Source: Propionivibrio limicola
GTDB lineage: Bacteria > Pseudomonadota > Gammaproteobacteria > Burkholderiales > Rhodocyclaceae
Direction of reading: 5' to 3'
DNA length: 64,000 bases
NCBI RefSeq assembly: GCF_009469695.1
Contig: NZ_SSSR01000002.1
Span: forward strand, 310,001-374,000
The notes beneath the pieces were generated by a model, which searched no databases, was not told the origin of the DNA, and saw nothing but the letters and a program-made list of their open reading frames with translations. Below are positions 46,575 through 56,040 of this stretch, in pieces (the first letter of the stretch is position 1; each line of letters begins with the position of its first letter). Position numbers and translations under genes: made by a program.

Positions 46575-48758
46575 TCAAGGGGTGCCGAGCAACAGGTAGA
46601 GGTTCGACGATCCTGAAGGCGAGTGGGCATAGCCGAGATAAACCGGACCCAGCGGGGTATCGCCGCCAAAGTAGATGCCGGTGCTGTTGATCCAGCCATC
46701 CTGTCGGGTTTCCGTGTAGCGGTCGCTGACCCGGCCTCTTTCGAAAGCCAGGCCGGCGCGCAAATCACCGCGGAGACCGAGCGGCATGCGGCCGATAACC
46801 TTTTCCGCCCGGATCTGACCGTAGGTCGCCGCGCCGCCCAGAATCTGGTCTTTGCCGAATGCGGACAGGTTGAAGAGCCCTCCGAGGGACGCCGGATCAT
46901 AGGTCGGTAACGGGTCATTGACGCCCATCGAACGGGAAATCCGCGCGTTGACGACGTAATCGCCAATCGAATAGGCGGCGGCAAGATTGGCGTCGATGCG
47001 TCCGTAGTCGTTATCGACCGAGTGGAAGTAGCGAACCTGAGCCTTCCAGCCGCGCGTCGGGAAGTAGGCCCGGTCGAACTGATCGAGATCCAGACTGGCG
47101 ATCCAGCCACTGTTGTCGAGCGACGGGTTGTCAAAGATCGGCGAGCCGGTCTCCAGCTCCGCGTCGCGTTTTTGTTCCAGCCAACCTGCGCGCAGGCGGC
47201 CGAGCAGGCCGATGTTCATCCCTGCACCGAGCGAAGCAAAGCGCGTATCGATCTTGTATTCCGCCAGGCGGTCGCCATCCTGATACAGGCCAGCGTGCTC
47301 ACGCCGGATGCCGGCCAGGGCTTCCACGAAGAAGCGTTGTTGCGGGTCGAGTGGCTGGTAATACTCGATGCCGATATTGGGATTGCTGCCGATTTCTGCC
47401 GTTGTCAACAACTCGGCGCCCAGGCTGTTGAGCCAGGTCTTGTGATAGGCGCCGCGCAGCAGGTAGGAGGATCCATCGATCTCTTCCGTTTCCAGCGCGA
47501 CGCCAAAGCGCAGGTAGTCCGGACCCCAGAATTTTTCGAGGGGCGTCACGGTCATGATTCGCCGGTCGCGGATCGGCTGCATCGAGTATTCGACGCGCTC
47601 ATAGTAGCCATCGCCATAGACCCGCAAGATGTCCCGGTTGAGTTCCTGCGTATCGATGGTGTCGCCGGGTTTTGCGCGCAGGTGCCGCTCGACAGCGCCG
47701 GGATTGACGTAGCGCAAGCCGGCGACGTTGATTTCTTCCAGAACGCTGGTTTCCCGTTTGGCGATCTCCATCGTGTTCCACCAGGCGGCGTATTCCTCGT
47801 CGGGGACCGAGAGGCTGCGCAGCTTGTCGGCAATCGCTTCCGCCGCCTTGCGGCCACGGTCGGCGGTCTCGGCATGCCTTTCGAAGTCGCCCGCCGTAAT
47901 GCCTTCGAGATCGGGTTTTATGTAGATGTCCGACGGTCTTAGCAGGGCAAGCGAGCGGGAGACATTCTGCTCGGTCAGGATATTCACCATCTGCGCCGAA
48001 ACGGTCAGCAGCGAGCCAATTTCCTCCGGTTTGAGCAGCGGGCTGCCAACGTTCACGGCGATGACTACGTCGGGGCTGCAACGTGCATGCACTTCCGAGA
48101 TCGGCACGTTGTCGACCAAGCCTCCGTCGACCAGCTTGTGGCCGTTCTGCTCGACCGGGGCCAGCAGGCCGGGGACCGACATGCTGGCGCGCATCGCGGT
48201 TGTCAGGTTGCCGTCCCGGAAAACGATGCGGTCGCCGTTGCCGATGTCGGTGGCGATGATCGAGAGCGGCAATGGCAGATCTTCAATATGACGCTCGGTG
48301 ACATCGGCGTGAACCAGGTGGTTGAAGAACAAGCGGATTTTCTGGCCAGTCACGACGCCGGGCGGCAGCACCACGCCCTTGTCCGTTACGCCCATTTCGG
48401 AAGCCGGCAGGAAACGCGTGTTGATTTTCTTGTTGCGGTAGCTCTGCTCGCTGTAATCCGGCGCGTCGATGAACATGTCGCGCCAATCGGCTTTGGCGAG
48501 CTCTTCCCGCATGACCTGCGGACTCAGACCGGCGGCGTAGCTGCCGGCGACGAGGGCACCCATGCTGGTGCCGGCGATACAGTCAATCTTCACCTTGTGC
48601 CGTTCGAGCACCTCCAGCACGCCAATATGAGCCGCGCCCCGCGCGCCGCCGCCGCCAAGCACAAGCCCGACCGTCGGGCGGGCGGTAGCTTCGGCCCCGA
48701 TCAGCAGCGAACAGAGCGTGAAAAAGGGGGCAAGAAATCGGATCGTCGGTGTTTTCAT
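46575..48758 (-). CDS. plpD: Patatin-like phospholipase with beta-barrel (PlpD, type Vd autotransporter)
   Basis: 727 aa. A signal peptide (to about residue 26, ATA) leads into a patatin domain with GGGGARG (35-41), GTSMG (nucleophile Ser65) and DGG (211-213). A POTRA-like module follows at about 310-385 (LEEINVAGLRYVNPGAVERH). A 16-stranded Omp85-type barrel ends the protein (about 400-727; WIASLDLDQFDRAYFPTRGW). This is the architecture of PlpD, in which the barrel secretes the lipase to the surface. It has no clear partner in the window and lies convergent with the gene at 46200. Confidence 0.93.
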   Translation of the reverse strand: MKTPTIRFLAPFFTLCSLLIGAEATARPTVGLVLGGGGARGAAHIGVLEVLERHKVKIDCIAGTSMGALVAGSYAAGLSPQVMREELAKADWRDMFIDAPDYSEQSYRNKKINTRFLPASEMGVTDKGVVLPPGVVTGQKIRLFFNHLVHADVTERHIEDLPLPLSIIATDIGNGDRIVFRDGNLTTAMRASMSVPGLLAPVEQNGHKLVDGGLVDNVPISEVHARCSPDVVIAVNVGSPLLKPEEIGSLLTVSAQMVNILTEQNVSRSLALLRPSDIYIKPDLEGITAGDFERHAETADRGRKAAEAIADKLRSLSVPDEEYAAWWNTMEIAKRETSVLEEINVAGLRYVNPGAVERHLRAKPGDTIDTQELNRDILRVYGDGYYERVEYSMQPIRDRRIMTVTPLEKFWGPDYLRFGVALETEEIDGSSYLLRGAYHKTWLNSLGAELLTTAEIGSNPNIGIEYYQPLDPQQRFFVEALAGIRREHAGLYQDGDRLAEYKIDTRFASLGAGMNIGLLGRLRAGWLEQKRDAELETGSPIFDNPSLDNSGWIASLDLDQFDRAYFPTRGWKAQVRYFHSVDNDYGRIDANLAAAYSIGDYVVNARISRSMGVNDPLPTYDPASLGGLFNLSAFGKDQILGGAATYGQIRAEKVIGRMPLGLRGDLRAGLAFERGRVSDRYTETRQDGWINSTGIYFGGDTPLGPVYLGYAHSPSGSSNLYLLLGTP

Positions 48759-48939
48759 TGGGTCTCTTTGTCGATGGCCGCGCTACAGCTACAGGGTAAA
48801 ACAGGCGTCATCATAATGCCGAAACCCATTGGCCCGATCACAGAGGTGCACGCCACGGCGTTGGAAGCGGTTTTGCCTTCGGGGGCGGGTAGTCCGGAGC
48901 ACTATCGCCCTTGCGCACGGGGGCAGAGGCTGCCTCCCG

Positions 48940-50940
48940 CTAAACGTCGCCGGGAGAGCAAACGACGCAGTTGCGCCCTTCTTTCTTGGCCTTGTAGAGC
49001 GCAGTGTCGGCCGTTTCAATCAGGGCGGTGCTGTCGACGCCGCGACCGGCCGTCGCCAGCCCGATACTGATCGTCACCGGGATGCGTTGCTTGTTCCAGC
49101 GGAAAACCGCCTTCTCGATATGCATGCGCATGCGTTCGGCGATTTGCTCGGCGTTATGTTTCGGCGCCCGGGTCAGGATGGCGACAAATTCCTCGCCGCC
49201 ATAACGAAACACCATGTCTTCGCTGCGCGTGCTGCGTTTGAGTATGCCCGCCAGATGGCGCAAGATGGCGTCGCCGGCCGCATGGCCGTGGGTATCGTTG
49301 ATGTCCTTGAAGTGATCGATGTCAATCATCAGACAGGTGAGCGGCATGCCGGTGGTGCGGCTGTAAATCAGTTCCGAGGCAAGAAAGTCGAGGCCTTTGC
49401 GCCGGTTGGGCAACTGTGTCAGCGGGTCGGTCAGCGCGTCTTGCAGCAAGCGTTTCTGGGCGATGGCGAATTCGTCCGTGGAACGCATGATGCCTTGCCG
49501 TTCGCGGTGGATCTCTTCGCGCATGGCCCGCATGCGCGCGGCCAGATTGATATGGGCGCGCAACGCCTGGTCGTTGATCGGCTTGGTCAGCACGTCGTCG
49601 GCGCCGGCCTTGATGGCTTCCGTCGCGCGTTTTTCACCATTCGGCGGCAGCAGGAACAGGAGATAGCAATCTTTGCCGTGCGGCGTTTGGCGGACGCGGC
49701 GGCAGAATTCCGCAGCGCGAAGCCGCGGCGCGGAGAGGTCGGCGATGATGATTTCTGCCGGCGGATGTGAGTCGGCCAAGGGATATGCCTCGGCTTCATC
49801 GACGAGCACAGGCTGGTGGCCGAGCGTTTCGATCTGTTGCATCAGCGCCGGAAGTTCCGGGAGCGGAATGCCGATCAGCAGGACGCGCAGATGCGGGAAG
49901 CCGTTGGCGCGCCGATCCGTGCCGCCGTTCGTCGGGGCTTTGTCAGCTTCTTTCTTGCCGACGCTGCGCGGAGTTTCGGCCGTCAACGAGGCCAGGCCGG
50001 TGATGGACATTCGTCTCAACGGCGGCGTGGCGGCCAGAATTTCAGCAAAAGGCGGTAGCGATTGTGTCCTGATTTGCAGCTTGGCGCCCCATTCGCACCA
50101 GCGCCCAACCATCCGGTCGACCAGCTCGTTAAGCGTGTCGCCGCTGATGCCGAGTCGCGCCGCCCGCGCCAGCAGGCCGGGCAGCAGGCTCCAGCGCCCT
50201 TCCTCGTCGACCATGCAGAGATGACCGAGCGCGCTGGCGAAAGACAGCGCATGGGTCAGCGTCTGCACGCGCGAACCGTCGGCAAAACCCGCGGCGTCGG
50301 GGTTTTCGTGATGGAAGGCGGCTTGGGCGAGCATTTCCGGCAGTCCCCATTCGCAGAGCAGACTGGCGCCAAGTTCGCGGTGCTCCATGCTGAAGCGTTG
50401 CAGTTCGAGTTCGACGAGATCGCGGCCGCCTTCCCGCGCCACGCGCAGGACCTCGGCGTATTCGTCGGGGAACAGCGAGGCCAGTGCCAGTTCGCCGACG
50501 CGGGCAAGCAGGCCGATGGTGAAGATTTCCTCGCTGGCGATGCCCGCCGTGTCGGCGAGTTCCTGGCAGGCGATCCCCGTCGCCAGCGAGTGCCCCCAGA
50601 ACCCCTCGTAGTCGAAAGCCGAGCACAAACCATAGCGATACCCTTGCATCACCGACAGCCCGATGACGAGGTCGCGCACGCGGAACGAGCCGAGGGCGAC
50701 AATCGCCCGATGCAGGGAAATGATCGGGCGCGAACGTCCGAAGGCGGCGGCGTTGGCGAAATAAAGCACTCGCCCGGCGATGGCGGGGTCGGATTGCACC
50801 AGATGCACGAGATCGGCGATACGAAAATCATCGGCCTGCAGCAGCCGGATGATCGACAAAGCCACCCCCTTGGGCGAAGGCAGCTTCCCCGTCGCTTTGA
50901 GTGCCGAGTAACGGTCCGGATCGACCAGACGCATATCCAA
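48940..50940 (-). CDS. HDOD-receiver-GGDEF signalling protein
   Basis: 666 aa. An HDOD domain (about 20-230) is followed by a degenerate response-regulator receiver (about 350-465) and a GGDEF diguanylate cyclase (about 500-660). The cyclase is intact: GGEEF at 581-585 with the RxxD inhibitory site RSED at 572-575, exactly five residues before it. The receiver retains a phospho-acceptor-like Asp (EIIIADLSAP) and the LTKP Lys, but lacks the usual acidic pair near its start. It would make c-di-GMP in the cytosol under HDOD or receiver control. Confidence 0.9.
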   Translation of the reverse strand: MDMRLVDPDRYSALKATGKLPSPKGVALSIIRLLQADDFRIADLVHLVQSDPAIAGRVLYFANAAAFGRSRPIISLHRAIVALGSFRVRDLVIGLSVMQGYRYGLCSAFDYEGFWGHSLATGIACQELADTAGIASEEIFTIGLLARVGELALASLFPDEYAEVLRVAREGGRDLVELELQRFSMEHRELGASLLCEWGLPEMLAQAAFHHENPDAAGFADGSRVQTLTHALSFASALGHLCMVDEEGRWSLLPGLLARAARLGISGDTLNELVDRMVGRWCEWGAKLQIRTQSLPPFAEILAATPPLRRMSITGLASLTAETPRSVGKKEADKAPTNGGTDRRANGFPHLRVLLIGIPLPELPALMQQIETLGHQPVLVDEAEAYPLADSHPPAEIIIADLSAPRLRAAEFCRRVRQTPHGKDCYLLFLLPPNGEKRATEAIKAGADDVLTKPINDQALRAHINLAARMRAMREEIHRERQGIMRSTDEFAIAQKRLLQDALTDPLTQLPNRRKGLDFLASELIYSRTTGMPLTCLMIDIDHFKDINDTHGHAAGDAILRHLAGILKRSTRSEDMVFRYGGEEFVAILTRAPKHNAEQIAERMRMHIEKAVFRWNKQRIPVTISIGLATAGRGVDSTALIETADTALYKAKKEGRNCVVCSPGDV

Positions 50941-51023
50941 AATCTCCAGTCTACTTTTACATCATAGACGGAAGTTGGCGTGTTCAAGGTGTTGTGGTGA
51001 TGGAATGCCGAGCTAAAAAAGCG

Positions 51024-51124
51024 AACCACCAAGTCACCAAGGGCTCCAAGTTTCACCAAGAAAAATTCTGGGAGTGTTTTGCTTTTCTTGGTGCTTCTTT
51101 GAGTTCTTGGTGTCTTTGTGGTGA
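51024..51124. repeat. CCAAG-type palindromic element, copy b
   Basis: About 100 bases between DUF1841 and the GGDEF gene. The left arm reads ACCACCAAG-TCACCAAG-GGCTCCAAG-TTTCACCAAG then AAAAATTC. The right arm is TTTTCTTGGTGCTTCTTTGAG then TTCTTGGTGTCTTTGTGGTG. The loop is longer than in the other copies. Confidence 0.8.
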
Positions 51125-51147
51125 AGCTTTTCGATTTTCTGTTACGG

Positions 51148-51579
51148 CTACGTCTTCTGCGCGACTCGCTGGATCGATTCGAGATATTTCACAGCGTCCA
51201 TCGGGCCGCCGTTGCGTTGGGCTTCCCAGATGGTTTCGCCGAGGCATTCCATGATGGCGTGTTCGGCGTCGTGGACGTCGAGGCGCGTGCGCAGCGTTTC
51301 ATAGGCAGCGCGGATGCCGGGCGGCTGGTCGATGCTGATCTGTTCGGCGATGGCCAGATGCAGCGACAGGTGGAGGAACGGGTTCATCTGCCCCGTTTCC
51401 GGGGTGAATTCCTGTTCGACGGCCGCTTCCTGGCTCTCCAGCAGGGCGTGGTATTCGGGATGTTCGGCGATGAGGTCGGCGGCGACGGCTTCGGCGCCGT
51501 CGAGAATCTGCCGGTCGCGGTGTTTGCGCCAGGCGTCGCAGAAAAAGCGGCGAACTTGCTCACGGGAGGGATTGAACAT
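51148..51579 (-). CDS. DUF1841 protein
   Basis: 143 aa from ATG 51579 (MFNPSREQVRRFFCDAWRKH), a typical DUF1841 start. The central LIAEHPEYHALLESQEAAVE and FLHLSLHLAIAEQISIDQPPG match the family, which is confined mainly to beta- and gammaproteobacteria and has no known function. The start lies within the last 20 bases of the FIST gene, so it belongs to the same unit. Conserved His and Glu residues in a helical bundle are suggestive of metal binding, unproven. Confidence 0.85.
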   Translation of the reverse strand: MFNPSREQVRRFFCDAWRKHRDRQILDGAEAVAADLIAEHPEYHALLESQEAAVEQEFTPETGQMNPFLHLSLHLAIAEQISIDQPPGIRAAYETLRTRLDVHDAEHAIMECLGETIWEAQRNGGPMDAVKYLESIQRVAQKT

Positions 51580-52699
51580 GGGCTTCCTTCGAATGTGGGC
51601 GGATGAGGGCGGTGACGACGGCGTTCTGTAAATGGCGGTTGAGGCGTTGCGACGTGCCGGATGACGGTGCAATTTGTCCCGTTCCGTACGTACCGATGAC
51701 CGGCAAGCCGGGAAAACGTTCAAGCAGCGCGGCCAGATCGCGGTCGTCGCGACCGTAGAAGTACGGGCCGCGCCCGATGCAGGAAAACATCAGGGCGCAG
51801 GCAGGCAGCGTTTGGGCCGCGCCGTCGCTCGCCGCGAGGCTGTCGAGCGTGCGCCGCATGTCGGCCTCGGCGGACGACGGTTCGCGGATGGCCCAGTTCA
51901 GATACTGGCCGGGCGCGACGCGTTCGCCGAGCGTCAGCGATGAGTCGCTGTTGGCCGCGATGATCGGTAGCGGACGGTGGCGCCCTTGCGCCGCCGCCAG
52001 TCGGGCTTCGCCGGGGTTTGCGGTTGCGTCGTCGAGCAGAACGGCGGTGAGTTGGTGCAGCGACTGGGCCAGATGCGGGCGCAGTTCCGGCGGCAGGGCG
52101 AGGCGCAGACTGTCCTGCGCCGAGTGTCCACCGATCGCGTTTAGGTCGTAGCCGTTGCTGCGTTCGACCCGCTGTGGGGAGCCGAGCAAGCGCAACCCGC
52201 AGGAGACGCCGACATCGATGTGCGCGTTCGGGAATTGCAGTTCGCACCGTTGTTCGTCGATCAGACGGCCCTGCTGCCAGACGGGCGGCGCGGCATTTCC
52301 GGAGAATGTACTGCCGAAGCGCGGAGCCCCTTCGCGCCAAGCGGGCGGGAAATTGCCGCCGGCGTAGCTGAACGTCGGTGTCGAGGCGTCTGCGCTGGGG
52401 GCGGGCGAGAGGTCGCCGCAGAAAAGCATGATGGCGGCGGCCGGCCGGTCGACGGCCCAGCCTTCCTCGGTCAACACGCCGGAAGCGATGCCGCCGGCAA
52501 TCTGCAGGCAGGAGGCGGCGCGCGCCGCCGCCGTAATGGCCTGCCGGGCGTGGTCGTGATGGGTGAATTCCGGCGTCAGGAAAAGCAGGGCGCTGCGGGC
52601 ATGCGGCTGGTCGCTTTTGGCGAGGGCGCGCGCCACCGCCTCCTCCACGAGTTGTGGCAACGGCTCGTTGCCGGAAACAAGCGCGGTGGCGATGGTCAT
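51560..52699 (-). CDS. FIST domain signal-transduction protein
   Basis: 379 aa, made of FIST_N (about 25-200) and FIST_C (about 215-355). Recognisable parts are GGIASGVLTEEGW and ALMFSCIGRGPYFYGRDDRD with PVIGTYGTGQIAP, the last typical of FIST_C. FIST proteins are thought to sense small ligands such as amino acids. It starts at 52699, overlapping the nth stop by four bases. The association with an Rnf-nth operon is therefore structural, with no obvious functional link. Confidence 0.85.
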   Translation of the reverse strand: MTIATALVSGNEPLPQLVEEAVARALAKSDQPHARSALLFLTPEFTHHDHARQAITAAARAASCLQIAGGIASGVLTEEGWAVDRPAAAIMLFCGDLSPAPSADASTPTFSYAGGNFPPAWREGAPRFGSTFSGNAAPPVWQQGRLIDEQRCELQFPNAHIDVGVSCGLRLLGSPQRVERSNGYDLNAIGGHSAQDSLRLALPPELRPHLAQSLHQLTAVLLDDATANPGEARLAAAQGRHRPLPIIAANSDSSLTLGERVAPGQYLNWAIREPSSAEADMRRTLDSLAASDGAAQTLPACALMFSCIGRGPYFYGRDDRDLAALLERFPGLPVIGTYGTGQIAPSSGTSQRLNRHLQNAVVTALIRPHSKEAHVQSLP

Positions 52700-53379
52700 T
52701 TTTCGGTCGAGACTATTGGCTTTGGCATGGGGATCATCACGTCGTCCCCGCACGTTTTTTCCTTGTACTCGCACAGGTCGACGATCAGGCAGCGTCCGCA
52801 TTCCGGCTTGCGCGCCTTGCAGATGTAGCGACCGTGCAGGATCAGCCAGTGGTGGGCGTCGTGCCGGAATTCGGCGGGCACGACTTTCAGCAGCTTTTGT
52901 TCGACCGCCAGCGGCGTTTTTCCGGGGGCGAGCCCGATGCGGTTGGCGACACGGAAAATGTGCGTGTCCACCGCAATCGTCGGTTCGCCAAAGGCGGTGT
53001 TGAGAACCACGTTGGCCGTCTTGCGGCCGACGCCGGGCAAGGCTTCGAGCGATTCGCGGTCGCGCGGCACGTCGCCGCCGTGTTTTTCGAGCAGCTGGCG
53101 GCAGGTGGCGATGACGTTCTTCGCCTTGTTACGGTAGAGGCCGATGCGGTTGATGTACGTCTCCAGCCCGGCCTCGCCGAGCGCGGCCATGGTTTCCGGC
53201 GTCGGCGCGTCGGCGAACAGCCGCCGCGTGGCGAGGTTGACGCTCTTGTCGGTGGCTTGCGCGGAGAGGATGACGGCGACCAGCAGCTGGAACGGCGTCG
53301 CGTATTCGAGCTCGGTTGTCGGCGCCGGATTGGCGGCGCGCAGGCGTTCGAAAATGGCTTGGCGCTTGGCGGCGTTCAT
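52696..53379 (-). CDS. nth: Endonuclease III
   Basis: 227 aa DNA glycosylase/AP lyase of base excision repair. The helix-hairpin-helix LPGVGRKTANVVL holds catalytic Lys120. The catalytic Asp138 lies in VDTHIFRVANR. The [4Fe-4S] cluster ligands follow C-x6-C-x2-C-x5-C in CKARKPECGRCLIVDLC. It removes oxidised pyrimidines. It follows rsxE by six bases, the same rsx-nth linkage as in E. coli. Confidence 0.96.
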   Translation of the reverse strand: MNAAKRQAIFERLRAANPAPTTELEYATPFQLLVAVILSAQATDKSVNLATRRLFADAPTPETMAALGEAGLETYINRIGLYRNKAKNVIATCRQLLEKHGGDVPRDRESLEALPGVGRKTANVVLNTAFGEPTIAVDTHIFRVANRIGLAPGKTPLAVEQKLLKVVPAEFRHDAHHWLILHGRYICKARKPECGRCLIVDLCEYKEKTCGDDVMIPMPKPIVSTEK

Positions 53380-53385
53380 GATCGG

Positions 53386-54081
53386 TTACTGCGCGGCGGA
53401 GACTGTCTGCGGTGCCGGCGGTAGCGTCTTGCGCGAACGGTGCGCGGCAATGCGTGCGTCGACCCAGTTTTTCCAGGCGATCAGGCAGCCGAGTACGATG
53501 AAGGCGCCGGGCGGCAGCATGGCGATCAGGAAGCCGGGATAGTCGGCAGGTAGCAATTGCAGCGGCTGGAGGCCGGGAATGACCATGTCGATGCCGGAAA
53601 ACAGCGTGCCCTTGCCGATCAGCTCGCGCAGCCCGCCGAGCAGCGAGAGCGTCCACAGCATGCCGACGCCCATGAAGACACCGTCGAACAGCGATTGCAG
53701 CGGCGGGTTCTTGTTGGCGAAGGCTTCGACGCGGGCGAGCACAATGCAGTTGGTGACAATCAGCGGGATGAAGATGCCGAGCACGAGATAGAGCTGGTGC
53801 AGGTTGGCGTTGAACAAGAGGTCGATCACCGTCACCAGCGAGGCGACGACGAGGATGAACACCGGAATGCGGATTTCATGCGGGATCAGGTTGCGCAGGC
53901 TGGCGACGGCGACGCTCGACGCCGCCATGACGATGATCGTCGCCAGCGACAGCATTGCGCCGTTGACGAGGTTCGTCGTCACGGCGAGCAAGGGGCACAG
54001 ACCGAGAATCTGCACGAGACTGGTGTTCTGCTTCCAGAGGCCGTTGGCGGCGATCTGGCGGAATTCGTTGCGGGTGATCAT
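53386..54081 (-). CDS. rsxE: Electron transport complex subunit RsxE (RnfE)
   Basis: 231 aa membrane protein of the RnfA/RnfE family with about six membrane segments. KQNTSLVQILGLCPLLAVTTN and NCIVLARVEAFANKNP are the family half-repeats, with Cys residues that hold the intramembrane [2Fe-2S] cluster with RsxA. It is the last Rnf gene before nth. A palindromic repeat lies between rsxG and this gene. Confidence 0.94.
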   Translation of the reverse strand: MITRNEFRQIAANGLWKQNTSLVQILGLCPLLAVTTNLVNGAMLSLATIIVMAASSVAVASLRNLIPHEIRIPVFILVVASLVTVIDLLFNANLHQLYLVLGIFIPLIVTNCIVLARVEAFANKNPPLQSLFDGVFMGVGMLWTLSLLGGLRELIGKGTLFSGIDMVIPGLQPLQLLPADYPGFLIAMLPPGAFIVLGCLIAWKNWVDARIAAHRSRKTLPPAPQTVSAAQ

Positions 54082-54104
54082 GGCGTGACCTCGGCAAAAA
54101 AGCG

Positions 54105-54190
54105 AACCACCAAGACTCCAAGATCACCAAGAGGCACCAAGTAAAATCGTTTTCCTTGGTGAAACTTGGTGCTCTTGGTGACTTGGTGGT
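54105..54190. repeat. CCAAG-type palindromic element, copy c
   Basis: About 86 bases between rsxG and rsxE. The left arm reads ACCACCAAG-ACTCCAAG-ATCACCAAG-AGGCACCAAG followed by TAAAATCG. The right arm is CCTTGGTG-AAACTTGGTG-CTCTTGGTG-ACTTGGTGGT. The arms pair almost fully. Confidence 0.87.
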
Positions 54191-54207
54191 GAATGGTTTT
54201 CATGTGT

Positions 54208-54864
54208 TCATTGCCCGGCAGTAAGCCGTACCCGGTTCGCTTCCACATACAGCGCGGCCTTGCGCACGGCTTTGATGATGGCGCGTGGCGTGACGGTGGC
54301 GCCGGCGACGGAATCGAAGCGACCGCCGTCCTTTTTGACTTTCCAGTCGCGCTCATCGACGATGCTGGGCGCGAGTCCGTCGAACTGGGTGATCCACGGG
54401 CCTTCCCGGTTTTTGTCCTTTTTCGGCTCGATGTAGTCGCCGACGCCCGGCGTCTCCTTGTGCTGAATGACGCGGACGCCGCGCAGCGTGCCATCGACGC
54501 CGAGCGCGATCAGCAGGCGGATCTTGCCAGCGTAGCCGTCGGGCGCCACGGCTTCGAAGACGAGGGTTTCAATCTGGCCGTTCTTGCGCGCGCGGAACAG
54601 TTTCATTTCCGTGTCCGTGCCCAGCGCCGCGACCGGTTCGAGGCGCACGAAGTCGTTGAGCAAGTCGTTGTCGTAGGACTGGCGCGGCAGCACTTCATCG
54701 ATCAGCTTCATTTTCTCTTCCGCGGCCGCCGCCTCGATGGCCGGGCGTGTCCAGAGATAAGCGCCGGAGAGCAGCGCGGTGAAGACGACCATGAACAGGA
54801 CCAGGATGAGAGCCGTGCGGACGGCCATTTGCGGGGCGGAGGGCGGGCGGACGAGGTGGTTCAT
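54208..54864 (-). CDS. rsxG: Electron transport complex subunit RsxG (RnfG)
   Basis: 218 aa from ATG 54864. One N-terminal membrane segment (about 17-38, LILVLFMVVFTALLSGAYL) anchors a periplasmic FMN-binding domain. The covalent FMN site is the AGATVTPRAI motif near the C-terminus, with the Thr of GAT carrying the flavin. KETPGVGDYIEPKKDK is conserved. It overlaps rsxD by four bases and precedes rsxE. Confidence 0.94.
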   Translation of the reverse strand: MNHLVRPPSAPQMAVRTALILVLFMVVFTALLSGAYLWTRPAIEAAAAEEKMKLIDEVLPRQSYDNDLLNDFVRLEPVAALGTDTEMKLFRARKNGQIETLVFEAVAPDGYAGKIRLLIALGVDGTLRGVRVIQHKETPGVGDYIEPKKDKNREGPWITQFDGLAPSIVDERDWKVKKDGGRFDSVAGATVTPRAIIKAVRKAALYVEANRVRLTAGQ

Positions 54865-55880
54865 TTTTCGCCCTTCATCCCGAAAATCGGCGGCTGTGTG
54901 TAAAGGTCGATCAATGGCACGCAGAGGTTGAGCAGCAGGACGGAGAACGCCACACCGTCCGGGTAACCGCCGAAAACTCGGATCAGGTAGGCAATGAGGC
55001 CCGCCGCAAAACCGAAGATCAGCTTGCCCTTCGGCGTCGTGCTGCCGGACACCGGATCGGTGACGATGAAAAAGGCGCCGAGCATTGTGCCGCCGGAAAA
55101 GAGGTGGAAGAGCGGGCTGGCAAACTGGGCCGGGTTCCACAGCCAGAGTGCGCCGGAGAGGGCAACCATCCCGCCGAGGAAGCTGAGCGGAAGGTGCCAG
55201 CCGATGACCTTGCGCTGCCAGAGCCACAGTCCACCGGCGAGGTAGGCTGCCGCCACCCACTCCCAGCCGTGGCCGCCCATCCGGCCGAAGATGCGCGTGT
55301 CGGCCAGGATGGCGCCCACGGAAACCTGGCCTTCACCGAGCTTGAGCGCGGTCTTCAGCGTGTCGAGCGGCGTCGCGCCGTTCATCGCATCGAGGCGCGG
55401 CAGCTGGCCGAACATGACGGCCACGTGGTCGGCGAAGCTCGCGTCCATGTTGAGCGACGGCCAGCGCGACATCAGCGCCGGAAAGGAGACGATGCAGACG
55501 GCAAAGGCGATCATCGCCGGATTGAAAGGGTTCTGGCCGAGCCCGCCGTAGAGATGCTTGGCGACAACGATGGCGAAGGCGACGCCGACGACGATCAGCC
55601 ACCACGGCGCCATGGGCGGGAACGCGAGCGCGATCAGCCAGGCGGTGACGATGGCGCTGCCGTCGCCGAGAAACAGGCCGAGCGGCTTGTCGACCAGCTT
55701 GAGCATCACGGCTTCGGCGGCCAGCGCAGTTGCCGTGGCGATGGCCAGTTGCACGAGCACGATCGGTCCGAGCAGCCAGAGATAGACGCCAATCGCCGGC
55801 AACAGCGCCGCCAGCACCTGCAGCATGATCCGGCGGACGCTGACGTTCTGGGTCAGATAGGGAGGGGAAGTGAAGTTCAT
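54861..55880 (-). CDS. rsxD: Electron transport complex subunit RsxD (RnfD)
   Basis: 339 aa membrane protein of the NqrB/RnfD family, with about nine membrane segments. The covalent FMN site is in NGATPLDTLK, an SGAT-type motif. GLGQNPFNPAMIAFAVCIVS and GGTMLGAFFIVTDPVSGSTT are conserved. It forms the core electron and ion path of the Rnf complex with RsxG. The start is separated from rsxC by a palindromic repeat. Confidence 0.95.
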   Translation of the reverse strand: MNFTSPPYLTQNVSVRRIMLQVLAALLPAIGVYLWLLGPIVLVQLAIATATALAAEAVMLKLVDKPLGLFLGDGSAIVTAWLIALAFPPMAPWWLIVVGVAFAIVVAKHLYGGLGQNPFNPAMIAFAVCIVSFPALMSRWPSLNMDASFADHVAVMFGQLPRLDAMNGATPLDTLKTALKLGEGQVSVGAILADTRIFGRMGGHGWEWVAAAYLAGGLWLWQRKVIGWHLPLSFLGGMVALSGALWLWNPAQFASPLFHLFSGGTMLGAFFIVTDPVSGSTTPKGKLIFGFAAGLIAYLIRVFGGYPDGVAFSVLLLNLCVPLIDLYTQPPIFGMKGEK

Positions 55881-55920
55881 GGCGCTTTAATCTCTTACGC
55901 AGCAGAGGCGATAAATGCTT

Positions 55921-56009
55921 CACCACCAAGGCACCAAGAGCACAAAGATTCACCAAGAAAACAGGGGGGGGGCTTGGTGCCCCCTTGGTGTCTTGGTGCC
56001 TTGGTGGTT
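55921..56009. repeat. CCAAG-type palindromic element, copy d
   Basis: 89 bases between rsxC and rsxD. The left arm reads CACCACCAAG-GCACCAAG-AGCACAAAG-ATTCACCAAG then AAAACAGGGGGG. The right arm is GGCTTGGTGC-CCCCTTGGTG-TCTTGGTG-CCTTGGTGGTT. It shares AAAACAGGGGG with copy a, showing the two are related. Confidence 0.88.
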
Positions 56010-56040
56010 TGCTTTTTTGGTTGCACGACGACTGGTTTTC

